Positions 1 through 8,325 of a stretch of DNA of 30,999 bases are shown piece after piece. The notes under the pieces were generated by a model. That model saw nothing but the letters and a program-made list of their open reading frames with translations, ran no database searches and had not been told where the DNA came from. The first letter of the stretch is position 1; each line of letters starts with the position of its first letter. A program made the translations under genes and the position numbers. The stretch is from Bacteroides sp. GTDB lineage: Bacteria; Bacteroidota; Bacteroidia; Bacteroidales; Bacteroidaceae. The stretch is taken from NCBI GenBank assembly GCA_030529405.1, contig JAUMWZ010000002.1:1-30999 (forward strand), given 5' to 3'.

Positions 1-55
1 AAGTCGTAATGTTTCACACTTGTTTGAGCAGAGCGAGCTTGTGAAACATAGACTT
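1..55. repeat. inverted repeat (two-part stem)
   Basis: ATGTTTCACA at 9-18 is the exact reverse complement of TGTGAAACAT at 40-49. The outer pair AAGTC (1-5) and GACTT (51-55) extends the stem across a small internal loop. The repeat may continue left of the window. Its role is unknown; it has no U-tract, so it is not a classical terminator. Confidence 0.5.
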
Positions 56-121
56 GACGGCAACAAACGGCAAACGGACACACGGGCGAAACCTTTTCTT
101 GGTTCTTATTTTCGGTTCTGA
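2..121 (+). other. possible 3' tail of a gene cut by the window edge
   Basis: Frame 2 is open from the first bases of the window to a TGA at 119-121 and would encode about 39 residues ending in RAKPFLGSYFRF. It uses CGG arginine codons three times, whereas the neighbouring genes prefer AGA, so the stretch may be of different origin. I cannot recognise a family from so short a tail, and an open frame of this length can occur by chance. The region also carries two inverted repeats, listed separately. Confidence 0.2.
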
Positions 122-131
122 AAAGAAGAAC
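102..131. repeat. hairpin overlapping the stop of the edge frame
   Basis: GTTCTTATTTTC (102-113) pairs with GAAAAGAAGAAC (120-131) with one A/G mismatch and a six-base loop. The TGA at 119-121 sits at the loop and right arm. It could help end transcription coming from the left, but no T-run follows. Confidence 0.4.
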
Positions 132-219
132 ATTACTGATAAAAGGAGAAGAAAAGAAGAAATGAAAAGAAGAACATTTACAAAGAAAAAGGAAAGACGA
201 GAAAGAAGAAAATATTATA
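120..219 (+). other. purine-rich (GA) tract
   Basis: About 100 bases are almost all A and G on the plus strand, and the word AAAAGAAGAACATT occurs twice (from 121 and from 165). The tract contains a 20-codon frame starting at 161, but its lysine and arginine content only reflects the base composition, so I do not call a gene. Confidence 0.5.
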
Positions 220-227
220 TATAAAAA

Positions 228-359
228 CAGCTTTCTAAATGATATACAGCTGATTTGTAAAACGTATATCATTTAGATATAAAATATATACAGTTTGGAA
301 ATTGACTATATACAGTTTGGTTGTAAACTATATATAGCTTAGGAACCAACTGTGTGTTG
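228..359. repeat. 22-bp tandem repeat array 1 (about 6 units)
   Basis: TATATA-type cores recur with a 22-bp step: the CAG/TAG ends of successive cores fall at 247-249, 269-271 (degenerate), 291-293, 313-315 and 335-337. The two cores ending at 315 and 337 are clear (ACTATATACAG, ACTATATATAG); the outer units are decayed. It lies 3' of the TRIC gene, which has no other visible terminator. Confidence 0.75.
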
Positions 360-382
360 TTTACTCAATAGATGTTATATGT

Positions 383-1003
383 TTACTCTTCCTCCTCGTT
401 GCCTTTTAGTGTTGGCAAACATATATGGTATTTTGCAGAAATAAGTCTTGCGGCGAAAACAGTACTTCCTGCAAGTATTTGGCAAACTACATCTTCCAGT
501 CCTATGTAGCTTGCAAACCAATATGTTATACCACCAATAACGCAGGCTATTGCATATATTTCTTTTCTGAAAATAAGAGGTATTTCATTTATCAATACAT
601 CTCTAATTACGCCTCCAGCAGCACCTGTCATGCTACCCATAATAACTGCCACCCAAAAAGGCATTCCAAGAGCAATGCTTTTTCCTACACCTACCACTGT
701 GAAAAGAGCCAATCCGATGCTGTCGAATATGAAAAAAGTGTTGTGGAGATGTATGAGTGTGCGGCTGAAAAGAATAACCCATAGCAAAGCCAAGCCCGTA
801 CATATCAAATATATTGGGTCTGTCATCCAACCTGGAGTTACATCTAAAAGCAAATCTCTGATAGTACCCCCACCAATGGCAGTTACAAAGCCCACGACAT
901 AAGCTCCAAACCAGTCGAAACGCTTAGCTGATGCAAGCCTTATTCCACTGATAGCAAAGGCGAAAGTTCCTACGAAGTCGAGTATTTGTACAAATGTTGT
1001 CAT
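383..1003 (-). CDS. TRIC cation channel family protein (YicG/UPF0126)
   Basis: A 206-residue inner-membrane protein built almost entirely of hydrophobic segments. It shows the internal duplication of this family: the glycine-rich motif GGGTIRD at residues 44-50 is repeated as GAAGGVIRD at 127-135, each between membrane helices. Prokaryotic TRIC homologues form trimeric monovalent-cation channels, so potassium or sodium flux is the likely role; the physiological substrate here is inferred. The frame extends upstream to 1150, but that would overlap the divergent wecB-like gene. The ATG at 1003 begins MTTFVQILDF, matches the normal family length of about 205 residues and lies about 20 bases downstream of a -7-like box. 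The tail ends in four glutamates. Confidence 0.85.
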   Translation of the reverse strand: MTTFVQILDFVGTFAFAISGIRLASAKRFDWFGAYVVGFVTAIGGGTIRDLLLDVTPGWMTDPIYLICTGLALLWVILFSRTLIHLHNTFFIFDSIGLALFTVVGVGKSIALGMPFWVAVIMGSMTGAAGGVIRDVLINEIPLIFRKEIYAIACVIGGITYWFASYIGLEDVVCQILAGSTVFAARLISAKYHICLPTLKGNEEEE

Positions 1004-1023
1004 ATATAAACTATTTTTGTCTG

Positions 1024-1031
1024 CAAAGTAA
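1024..1031 (-). promoter_or_regulatory. -7 box of the TRIC gene
   Basis: The minus strand reads TTACTTTG, one mismatch from the Bacteroidota consensus TAnnTTTG. It gives a short leader to the ATG at 1003 and supports that start over the upstream one. Confidence 0.4.
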
Positions 1032-1054
1032 CTAATAAATTCCCTAAGAAAATA

Positions 1055-1062
1055 TACTTTTG
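1055..1062 (+). promoter_or_regulatory. -7 box of the wecB-like gene
   Basis: TACTTTTG matches TAnnTTTG exactly, 25 bases before the ATG at 1088. No clear -33 TTTG is seen at the usual spacing. Confidence 0.5.
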
Positions 1063-1087
1063 TGTTCCAAACGGAAGTTATATAAAT

Positions 1088-2176
1088 ATGAAAATAACAA
1101 TAATAGCAGGGGCAAGACCTAACTTTATGAAAATTGCTCCCATAGTACATGCAATAGATGCAGCTAAAACAAACGGTAAGAACGTGTCTTATAGGTTGGT
1201 GTTTACAGGAACTAAAGACGACAGCAGTATTGATGCATCTTTGTTTTCTGACCTAGATATGAGAGAACCTGATGTGTATTTAGGTGTGAAACACTCTAAC
1301 TCTATTGCTATGGCAGCAAACATTATGATTGAGTTTGAAAGGGAATTACTGCAAAATACTGCCGACTTGGTTTTGGTGGTAGATGACCTTACTGCCACAA
1401 TGAGTTGTTCTATCGTTGCAAAGAAAAGGGGCTTGAAGGTGGCGCATCTTGTAGCTGGAACACGTTCGTTTGATATAAATATGCCTAAAGAGGTAAACAG
1501 AGTAATCACTGACGGACTAGCTGATTATCTTTTCACAGCTGGTATGGTGGCAAACAAAAACCTTAACCAAACGGGGGCAGAAAGCAAGAAAATATATTAC
1601 GTGGGTAATGTGTTGATTGACTCAATAAGGTATAACAGACACAGACTTATACGTCCTATGTGGTTTGGCTCATTAGGACTAGAGGAAAAGAAATATATAC
1701 TACTGACCATAAATAGAAGAACGCTTACGTCTAATAAAGAGAAGCTGAAAGAAATTGTATCTAAGGTGGTAGAAAAATCAAAAGGCATTCCAGTAATAGC
1801 ACCATTGCATAACTACGTGAGAGAAGCTATTGAAAAGTTGAATGTCAAAGCAGATAATCTGCATATAATACCATCGCAAAGCTATCTGTCATTCGGTTTC
1901 TTGGTAAATAATGCTATGGGGATTGTAACTGACTCTGGAAATGTGGCAGAAGAAGCTACTTTCTTGAACATACCTTGCATCACTTTGAATGATTTTGCTG
2001 AACACCCAGAAACTTATAAAGTAGGAACTAATGTGTTGGTGGGAGAAGATGTAGAGGCACTTTCTCAATCATTGGAAGTTATGATTAACGGAGAATGGAA
2101 GAAAGGTGTGTTGCCAGAAAAATGGGACGGAAGAACATCTGAAAGAATAATACAGATTCTTACAGAAGTGGAATAA
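1088..2176 (+). CDS. WecB-like protein (UDP-GlcNAc 2-epimerase fold), probably catalytically altered
   Basis: A 362-residue protein with the overall plan of non-hydrolysing UDP-N-acetylglucosamine 2-epimerases (GT-B fold): GARPNFMKIAP at 8-18, DDLTA from 99, NMPKEVNRVITD at 131-142, YVGNVLIDS at 171-179 and a UDP-binding-like DSGNVAEEA at 282-290. Several hallmark residues are changed. The family HVEAG motif reads HLVAG (Val122 in place of the catalytic Glu), the HRR/HRP motif reads NRR (Asn209 in place of His), DSGG becomes DSGN, and the late arginine/TERP motif becomes NDFAEHPE. The aspartate at 100 and the nucleotide-site Ser and Glu remain. I infer retained sugar-nucleotide binding but doubtful epimerase activity. 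It stands alone with its own promoter and terminator and is not in a polysaccharide cluster. Confidence 0.8.
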   Translation: MKITIIAGARPNFMKIAPIVHAIDAAKTNGKNVSYRLVFTGTKDDSSIDASLFSDLDMREPDVYLGVKHSNSIAMAANIMIEFERELLQNTADLVLVVDDLTATMSCSIVAKKRGLKVAHLVAGTRSFDINMPKEVNRVITDGLADYLFTAGMVANKNLNQTGAESKKIYYVGNVLIDSIRYNRHRLIRPMWFGSLGLEEKKYILLTINRRTLTSNKEKLKEIVSKVVEKSKGIPVIAPLHNYVREAIEKLNVKADNLHIIPSQSYLSFGFLVNNAMGIVTDSGNVAEEATFLNIPCITLNDFAEHPETYKVGTNVLVGEDVEALSQSLEVMINGEWKKGVLPEKWDGRTSERIIQILTEVE

Positions 2177-2185
2177 ATATAACTC

Positions 2186-2230
2186 AAGGTTGGGCAATGA
2201 ATGTGTTATGTCATGTTGCTCAACCTTTTG
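2186..2230 (+). terminator. terminator after the wecB-like gene
   Basis: AAGGTTGGGCAA (2186-2197) pairs with TTGCTCAACCTT (2216-2227) with one G-T pair, and is followed by TTTGTG. The U-tract is short but position and stem are right. Confidence 0.65.
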
Positions 2231-2322
2231 TGCTTTATCTGAAACTGTTGGGAGGGTAGGAGATTATCATCTGCAAATGTTTCATCAATAATCATAATAA
2301 TAGACTTTATTATCAAAACAGT

Positions 2323-4917
2323 ATGAAGTTTTTGAGGTTTATAGCCATAATATATTTTATGTCTTTTGTCTTTATTGCGAAAGGGCAAATGATATCTGGA
2401 GTAGTGACAGATTCTGTTACTAAAGAAGCAGTAATGTATGCGTCGGTGGTTTACGAGGACAAGAGAGATTCGGGAACAAGCACAAATATCGATGGCGAAT
2501 ACAAACTGCTTTCAAGAGGAAAAGGAAAGAGGCTTATTTTCTCAGCTCTTGGATATAAATCTAAAACTGTTTCTGTAAAAGGAGGAGAAGAAGTTATAAA
2601 TGTTGTGTTGGAACAAGAGAGTATCGCTCTGAATGAAGTTGTAGTGAAGGCAAGGAAAGATAAGTATTCGCGCAAAAACAATCCTGCTGTCGAGTTTATG
2701 AAGAAGGTTATAAGCAACAAAAAGCATCAGAAACTCGAAGAGAATGATTACTACAGGTACAATAAGTATGAGAAGATGAAACTTTCTATCAATGATATCA
2801 CTGAAGAAAGTATGAAGAAAGGGATATACAAGAAGTATGCCTTCATCAAAGATCAGGTTGAACGCTCTCTAGTTACTGGTAAGATGATTCTTCCAATATC
2901 TGTGCAAGAAACCGTGTCGGAGGTTGTTTACCGAAAAAATCCAGAAGATAAGAAAGAGATAATACACGGAGTTAATAACAACGGTATAGAGGAATATTTT
3001 TCATCTGGAGAAATGTTGGGTACAATACTAAAAGAAGTTTTTGCCAATGTAAACATATACGACAACGAGATAAGATTACTTCGCCAGAGATTTGTTAGCC
3101 CTATAAGCGACAACTCTATATCATTCTATAAGTTTTACTTGATGGATACCGTCAAGATTGAGGATAGAGAATGCGTACACCTTACTTTTGTACCGCAAAA
3201 TTCGCAAGACTTTGGTTTCACAGGTCACCTTTATGTGCTTAAAGACTCTACTTATGCCGTGAGAAAATGTATAATGAACTTACCTAAAAACACTGGAGTT
3301 AATTGGGTAAATAATATGAACATAGTGCAAAAGTTTCATCAATTGAGCAATGGTAATTGGGCACTTACTGATGATGACGTTACGGTTGATTTGTCATGGG
3401 ATAAGAATAAAACTTCACAGAGTTTACAGGTGGAGAAATTGACAAAGTACAGTGACTATTCATTTGAAGAAGTAGACAAACGCATTTTTAAGTTCAAGGG
3501 CGACCTGATTAAAGAGGCTAATATGCTCAACAAAGATGAAAGCTTTTGGCAGAAGTTCAGAAAGGTGCCGCTGACTAAGAACGAAAGCAACATGGACGTA
3601 TTTATGAATAAACTTGGACAAATACCAGGTTTCAAGTTCATAATATTCGGAACAAAAGCACTTATAGAAAACAGTATCGAGCTAGGAACTAAGGATAAGC
3701 CGAGCAAGATAGATATTGCTCCAGTAAACACTATGGTTACAAGCAACTATGTAGATGGGCTTCGCCTCAGATTGAGTGCAATGACTACGGCAAAACTTAA
3801 TCCTTATCTTTTCGCTGATGGTTATCTTGCTTACGGATTCAAAGATAAACGTTGGAAATATAATGCTAAACTGTCTTATTCTTTTCTTAAAAGAGATTTT
3901 GTTGTATGGGAGTTCCCTAAGCACTTTATATCTGCATCATATTCTTACGATGTAATGTCTCCGATGGATAAGTTCTTGTTTACCGACAAGGATAATGTCT
4001 TTGTGTCTTTCAAGACTACTACAGTAGACCAAATGTCATATATAAGAGATGCGGTAATAAACTATGAATTGGAACAAAGGAATGGTTTGTCTGTAAAAGC
4101 AATGTTAAGACATAGAAACGACGAGCCAGCAGGAATACTCCAATATATACCTAATGTTCGCGACGAGAATAATAACATCGTTCTCGGAACTTCTCCTATA
4201 AAAGATATAACTACTTCTGAAATAAACCTTACACTAAGGTATGCTCCGGGCGAAAGATTTGTGAATACAAAGCAAAGACGCATACCTGTATCTCTTGATG
4301 CTCCACGATTTTCTATCAGCCATACTATGGGATTGAAGGGAGTGTTAGGTGGTCAGTACAACTTCAATCGTACAGAAGCAAGTATATGGAAGAGATTTTG
4401 GTTGCCATCTTCTTGGGGTAGAGTAGACTTCAGTATAAAAGGTGGAGTTGAATGGAATAAAGTTCCTTTCCCATTGCTTATCATGCCAGAAGCCAACCTC
4501 TCTTATATCACTCAGAACGAAACATTCTGTTTGATAAACAATATGGAGTTTTTGAACGACAGGTTTGCATCTCTTTCAATGTCATACAATATGAACGGAA
4601 AACTATTTAATAGAATTCCACTTCTAAGAAAACTAAACTGGAGAGAGATGTTCAGGGTAAGAATGCTGTGGGGTACTCTTACAGACAAGAACAATCCGTT
4701 TAAGAGTAAGGACGACTATCTGTTTGACTTCCCTCGCAGGAATGGTCAATACACAAGTCATGTAATGGACCCTAAGATGCCATATATAGAGGCTAGCTTT
4801 GGTATATACAATATATTCAAACTGTTACATATAGAATATGTACACAGATTTACTTACTTGAACCACCCAAATATAAATAAAAACGGATTACGTTTTATGA
4901 TACAAACAGTGTTCTGA
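2323..4917 (+). CDS. DUF5686 outer-membrane protein with CarboxypepD_reg-like domain
   Basis: An 864-residue exported protein. Residues 1-22 form a signal peptide ending in AKGQ. Residues 23-105 form the carboxypeptidase-regulatory-like domain seen at the N-terminus of TonB-linked and related Bacteroidota proteins (ISGVVTDSVTKEAVMYASVV, then a GEYKL strand). The rest matches the DUF5686 pattern: a mixed region, then alternating beta strands and a final strand ending in a terminal aromatic (RFMIQTVF), as in outer-membrane barrels. Function is not established; the family is thought to act at the outer membrane. It has no TonB plug motif and no SusD partner, so it is not a standard SusC receptor. 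It is the first gene of an operon, 23 bases before rarA. Confidence 0.8.
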   Translation: MKFLRFIAIIYFMSFVFIAKGQMISGVVTDSVTKEAVMYASVVYEDKRDSGTSTNIDGEYKLLSRGKGKRLIFSALGYKSKTVSVKGGEEVINVVLEQESIALNEVVVKARKDKYSRKNNPAVEFMKKVISNKKHQKLEENDYYRYNKYEKMKLSINDITEESMKKGIYKKYAFIKDQVERSLVTGKMILPISVQETVSEVVYRKNPEDKKEIIHGVNNNGIEEYFSSGEMLGTILKEVFANVNIYDNEIRLLRQRFVSPISDNSISFYKFYLMDTVKIEDRECVHLTFVPQNSQDFGFTGHLYVLKDSTYAVRKCIMNLPKNTGVNWVNNMNIVQKFHQLSNGNWALTDDDVTVDLSWDKNKTSQSLQVEKLTKYSDYSFEEVDKRIFKFKGDLIKEANMLNKDESFWQKFRKVPLTKNESNMDVFMNKLGQIPGFKFIIFGTKALIENSIELGTKDKPSKIDIAPVNTMVTSNYVDGLRLRLSAMTTAKLNPYLFADGYLAYGFKDKRWKYNAKLSYSFLKRDFVVWEFPKHFISASYSYDVMSPMDKFLFTDKDNVFVSFKTTTVDQMSYIRDAVINYELEQRNGLSVKAMLRHRNDEPAGILQYIPNVRDENNNIVLGTSPIKDITTSEINLTLRYAPGERFVNTKQRRIPVSLDAPRFSISHTMGLKGVLGGQYNFNRTEASIWKRFWLPSSWGRVDFSIKGGVEWNKVPFPLLIMPEANLSYITQNETFCLINNMEFLNDRFASLSMSYNMNGKLFNRIPLLRKLNWREMFRVRMLWGTLTDKNNPFKSKDDYLFDFPRRNGQYTSHVMDPKMPYIEASFGIYNIFKLLHIEYVHRFTYLNHPNINKNGLRFMIQTVF

Positions 4918-4940
4918 TGAACACATAAACAGTATTATAT

Positions 4941-6212
4941 ATGCAACCTTTGGCAGAAAGATTACGACCTCGCACGTTTGATGACTACATAGGACAAGAA
5001 CATTTAGTAGGAAAGGGGGCTGTTATCCGCAATATGGTGGAATCAGGTCGTATCTCTTCTTTCATTCTTTGGGGACCTCCTGGAGTGGGAAAGACCACTC
5101 TTGCCCAAATGATAGCCAACAAACTTTCCACATCTTTTTATACTCTCAGCGCAGTGACCTCTGGAGTTAAAGATGTGCGTGAGGTTATTGAGAAAGCTAA
5201 AAATAGTCGCTTTTTCAGTCAGAACAGCCCAATTCTTTTCATAGACGAGATTCATCGTTTCAGCAAATCACAACAAGACTCACTACTTGGTGCAGTAGAA
5301 AACGGCACAATAACTTTGATTGGTGCCACAACTGAGAATCCTTCGTTCGAGGTTATTCGTCCTCTTCTCTCACGCTGTCAATTATATGTTCTAAAGCCAT
5401 TAGAGAAAGACCATCTACTCAAACTCCTTGAAAATGCTATCAAAAAAGACGTTGTTTTGAAAGAGAAAAACATTGTTCTTTCAGAAACAGATGCCATCAT
5501 CAGATACTCTGGAGGAGATGCTCGCAAACTGTTAAACATTCTCGAGTTGGTTGTATATTACCAACCTGGAAACGATATACAAATTACAAATGAATTAGTA
5601 ATAAATGTTCTCCAGCAAAACCCTCTTGCTTACGACAAGAGTGGAGACCTGCACTACGATATAATATCAGCCTTTATCAAGTCAATAAGAGGTAGCGACC
5701 CAGATGCAGCTGTCTATTGGTTAGCTAGAATGATTGAAGGTGGCGAAGACCCAACCTTTATAGCTCGGAGATTAGTTATTTCAGCCTCAGAAGACATAGG
5801 CTTGGCAAATCCTAATGCACTCTTGCTTGCCAATTCATGCTTTGACACGGTTAAGAATATAGGAATGCCAGAGGGCAGGATAGTACTCTCTCAAACGGCA
5901 ATATATTTGGCTACAAGCCCAAAAAGCAATTCTGCCTACATGGCTATAAACGATGCTCTTGATTTGGTAAAACGAACAGGAAATCTACCCGTGCCACTCC
6001 ACCTGAGAAATGCGCCAACTAAGCTGATGAAAGAGCTTGGTTATGGGGCTGACTATAAATATTCTCACAACTACGACAATAATTTTGTGGCGCAAGAATA
6101 CCTTCCACCTCAACTTGGTGATGTGTCATTGTGGCAACCACAAAACAATTCTGCCGAGCAGAAGATAAGAGAGCGTATGCAATCTATTTGGAAAGACAGA
6201 TACAATAAATAA
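4941..6212 (+). CDS. rarA: replication-associated recombination protein A (AAA+ ATPase, MgsA/RarA)
   Basis: A 423-residue cytoplasmic clamp-loader-like ATPase of the RarA/MgsA/WRNIP1 family, which acts at stalled replication forks and binds SSB in E. coli. Visible motifs are Walker A GPPGVGKTT (45-53), Walker B LFIDEIHRF (99-107), sensor-1-like GATTENPSF (128-136) and the SRC arginine-finger region near 144-146. The C-terminal tetramerisation half includes the family signature MIEGGEDPTFIARRLV. Length is normal. It lies between an outer-membrane protein and a dehydrogenase with gaps of 23 and 24 bases, so co-transcription is likely although the functions are unrelated. Confidence 0.95.
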   Translation: MQPLAERLRPRTFDDYIGQEHLVGKGAVIRNMVESGRISSFILWGPPGVGKTTLAQMIANKLSTSFYTLSAVTSGVKDVREVIEKAKNSRFFSQNSPILFIDEIHRFSKSQQDSLLGAVENGTITLIGATTENPSFEVIRPLLSRCQLYVLKPLEKDHLLKLLENAIKKDVVLKEKNIVLSETDAIIRYSGGDARKLLNILELVVYYQPGNDIQITNELVINVLQQNPLAYDKSGDLHYDIISAFIKSIRGSDPDAAVYWLARMIEGGEDPTFIARRLVISASEDIGLANPNALLLANSCFDTVKNIGMPEGRIVLSQTAIYLATSPKSNSAYMAINDALDLVKRTGNLPVPLHLRNAPTKLMKELGYGADYKYSHNYDNNFVAQEYLPPQLGDVSLWQPQNNSAEQKIRERMQSIWKDRYNK

Positions 6213-6236
6213 TAATAAACAATATAACACAGAACT

Positions 6237-7193
6237 ATGAAAATTGTAGTATTAGACGGATATGCGGCAAACCCAGGAGATTTGTCTTGGGACGTGTTGA
6301 AAACTTTGGGCGACTGCACTATATACGACAGAACAATGCCAAATGAAGTAGTGGAAAGAGCTTTTGATGCAGAGGCTATTTTGACAAACAAGGTTATACT
6401 AAAAGATGAGTTATTGGCTCAACTTCCTAATCTGAAATACATCGGAATATTAGCTACTGGATATAACTCTGTAGATATTGAGTCGGCAAAGCAAAGAGGA
6501 ATTATCGTTACAAACATACCTTCTTACAGCACACCTTCAGTAGCACAGATGGTTTTTGCACATATACTAAACATAGCATCTCAAGTGAAACACCACTCTG
6601 ATGAAGTAAGAAAAGGAAGGTGGACAAACAGCCAAGACTTCTGCTTTATAGACTCTCCACTTCTTGAACTAAGAGGAAAGAAAATAGGTCTTATAGGTTT
6701 GGGAAACATAGGATATAACACTGCCAGAATAGCAATAGGTTTCGGAATGGAAGTCTATGCTTACACTTCAAAGTCAGTGTTTCAGTTGCCACCAGAAATC
6801 AAGAAACTAGATTTGGACGGCATATTCAAAGAGTGCGACATTGTTAGCTTACACTGTCCGCTTACTCCAGAAACAAGAGGGCTGGTAAATAAAACTCGCC
6901 TTGAACTTATGCGTCCTTCGTCTATAATTATAAATACAGGACGTGGCCCGCTAATAGTAGAACAAGACCTAGCAGACGCACTCAACAGCGGAAAGATATA
7001 TGCTGCAGGACTGGACGTACTATCGTCTGAACCACCAAAAGCAGACAATCCGTTGCTGGCTGCTAAGAATTGTTTCATAACTCCACACATTGCTTGGGCA
7101 ACGGCAGAAGCACGCGAACGCCTTATGTCTATTGCTATTGAGAATGTAAAGTCTTACATTGCAGGAAACCCTACAAATGTAGTCAATAAGTAA
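6237..7193 (+). CDS. D-2-hydroxyacid dehydrogenase (glycerate dehydrogenase-like)
   Basis: A 318-residue NAD-dependent dehydrogenase of the D-isomer-specific 2-hydroxyacid family. The nucleotide-binding motif GLGNIG is at 154-159, and the catalytic triad is present: Arg236 in NTGRGPL, Glu265 in LSSEPP and His284 in TPHIAWAT. Substrate cannot be fixed from sequence; glycerate/hydroxypyruvate is the usual annotation for close relatives, with 2-ketoacid reduction as the general reaction. It is the last gene of the DUF5686-rarA operon and is followed by a strong terminator. The start ATG follows the rarA stop by 24 bases. Confidence 0.9.
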   Translation: MKIVVLDGYAANPGDLSWDVLKTLGDCTIYDRTMPNEVVERAFDAEAILTNKVILKDELLAQLPNLKYIGILATGYNSVDIESAKQRGIIVTNIPSYSTPSVAQMVFAHILNIASQVKHHSDEVRKGRWTNSQDFCFIDSPLLELRGKKIGLIGLGNIGYNTARIAIGFGMEVYAYTSKSVFQLPPEIKKLDLDGIFKECDIVSLHCPLTPETRGLVNKTRLELMRPSSIIINTGRGPLIVEQDLADALNSGKIYAAGLDVLSSEPPKADNPLLAAKNCFITPHIAWATAEARERLMSIAIENVKSYIAGNPTNVVNK

Positions 7194-7230
7194 TGCTTAT
7201 CTGCCCTCTTGGGCTAGCGTTTTATCATAC

Positions 7231-7283
7231 AAAACAGTTATCATTTGGTTGCTTATTAGCTACACTTGATAACTGTTTTTTTA
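7231..7283 (+). terminator. rho-independent terminator of the DUF5686-rarA-dehydrogenase operon
   Basis: A 13-bp perfect stem, AAAACAGTTATCA (7231-7243) with TGATAACTGTTTT (7267-7279), runs straight into a T-run. Because the arms start with A-runs it could also work on the other strand. Confidence 0.85.
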
Positions 7284-7455
7284 TTGCTTACACCCATACT
7301 GACACTATTTCTTTCCCTTTTTCTCTTTTCATCTTTCTCGTTTTAATTGTTGTTTTGTTATCTATGTGATTGGTTCCTCTTGTCGTCTACTTTATCTGAT
7401 TTTCTTGTAATAATCTGTTATATAATACGTTTTATGTATTTTTCACGTTTGGCTA
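7283..7455. other. AT-rich gap without a gene
   Basis: A pyrimidine-rich, low-complexity stretch between the operon terminator and the promoter of the DUF4332 gene. I see no open frame, no 22-bp array and no clear inverted repeat here. It is one of the few long gaps without the array. Confidence 0.5.
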
Positions 7456-7486
7456 TTTGTGTGATAATTATAAATATATATCTTTC
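7456..7486 (+). promoter_or_regulatory. promoter of the DUF4332 gene
   Basis: TTTG at 7456-7459, a 19-base spacer, then TATCTTTC at 7479-7486 (one mismatch from TAnnTTTG). Spacing fits the Bacteroidota sigma factor, leaving a leader of about 35 bases. Confidence 0.45.
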
Positions 7487-7526
7487 TGCAGATTATTAAC
7501 CAAAAATTAAAAACGAGAGAAGTATT

Positions 7527-7937
7527 ATGGCTAATTACAAAATTGAAGAAATTGAAGGTATAGGACCTGCATATGGTGAGAAACTAAGAAAAATTGGTAT
7601 AACAAGTACAGACAAATTGTTGGAGGCTTGTTTAACAAAGAAGCAAAGAAAAGAAGTATCTGAAAAGACTGGTCTTGACGAAGCTAAAATCCTTAAATGG
7701 GCAAATATGACAGATTTGTTCAGAATAAAGGGTGTAGGTTCTGAATATGCAGAACTTCTTGAGGCTGCAGGTGTAGACACAGTGAAGGAACTTGCGCAAC
7801 GCAAAGCAGACAATCTTACAGCAAAGATGGAAGAAGTAAACGCACAAAAGAAGTTAGTTCGCAGAACACCAGCTTTGAAGAGCGTTGAAAGTTGGGTTGC
7901 ACAAGCCAAACAGCTACCAAGAAAGTTAGAGTATTAG
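7527..7937 (+). CDS. DUF4332 domain protein with helix-hairpin-helix-like repeats
   Basis: A 136-residue soluble protein with two helix-hairpin-helix-like segments. The first reads IEGIGPAYGEKLRKIGI near residues 9-25, the second IKGVGSEYAELLEAAGV near 68-84. This is the DUF4332 arrangement, related to the HhH folds that bind DNA backbone in a sequence-independent way. The C-terminus is basic (KKLVRR, KQLPRKLEY), which would suit nucleic-acid contact; that role is inferred. It has no signal peptide or membrane segment. It is a single-gene unit with its own promoter and a strong terminator. Confidence 0.85.
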   Translation: MANYKIEEIEGIGPAYGEKLRKIGITSTDKLLEACLTKKQRKEVSEKTGLDEAKILKWANMTDLFRIKGVGSEYAELLEAAGVDTVKELAQRKADNLTAKMEEVNAQKKLVRRTPALKSVESWVAQAKQLPRKLEY

Positions 7938-7959
7938 TGCATACTCACTGTTAAGTTAT

Positions 7960-8003
7960 ATGAGTGGTCAGAACAAAAGAATGCTCTGACCACTCATTTT
8001 TTA
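7960..8003 (+). terminator. terminator of the DUF4332 gene
   Basis: A 13-bp perfect stem (ATGAGTGGTCAGA at 7960-7972, TCTGACCACTCAT at 7985-7997) is followed by TTTTTT. Confidence 0.9.
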
Positions 8004-8152
8004 TATACATCTCTCGTCTTGAGTGTCTTTATATAGAGTATGAATATAGTTGCCCATTTCCTGCTTTATGCAATCTTTCAAAGCTAGGACTATATTCTTT
8101 CAAGGGAAATAATAAACGCCACCTCCAAATACTGTTTGCCTCCATTTCCTAA
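8004..8152. other. gap between terminator and repeat array
   Basis: About 150 bases with no credible gene, promoter box or repeat. A short frame running through it from 7964 overlaps the terminator and is rejected. Confidence 0.4.
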
Positions 8153-8240
8153 ACCATATACAGTTGAGTTGCAAACCGTATATAGTCAATAAACAAACTA
8201 TATATAGTTTAGAAATCAACTGTATATAGTCTGCAAAACG
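8153..8240. repeat. 22-bp tandem repeat array 2 (4 units)
   Basis: Four consecutive 22-base units start at 8153, 8175, 8197 and 8219, with cores ACCATATACAGT, ACCGTATATAGT, ACTATATATAGT (palindromic) and ACTGTATATAGT. The array lies upstream of DPP5 and ends 85 bases before its start codon. Confidence 0.9.
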
Positions 8241-8325
8241 GTTGTGAATACTTTTTTTGCACTATTACTTATTCTTTTGGTTATAAAGAGTTATATTCGC
8301 CATCAAATTAAAAAAACAGTGTGAA

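Noticed and set aside
161..223. 20-codon basic frame in the purine tract
   Set aside because: Its Lys/Arg content follows from the GA-rich DNA; nothing else supports translation.
425..902. Plus-strand frames of 119 and 90 codons
   Set aside because: They lie opposite the TRIC gene, whose transmembrane pattern and glycine motifs are clear; the plus-strand products look like shadows.
7964..8152. 62-codon plus-strand frame
   Set aside because: It begins inside the terminator stem of the DUF4332 gene and has no start signal or protein-like pattern.
8153..8240. 22-bp arrays as CRISPR
   Set aside because: Units are directly joined and vary throughout; there are no identical repeats separated by unique spacers of constant length, and no cas genes are present.
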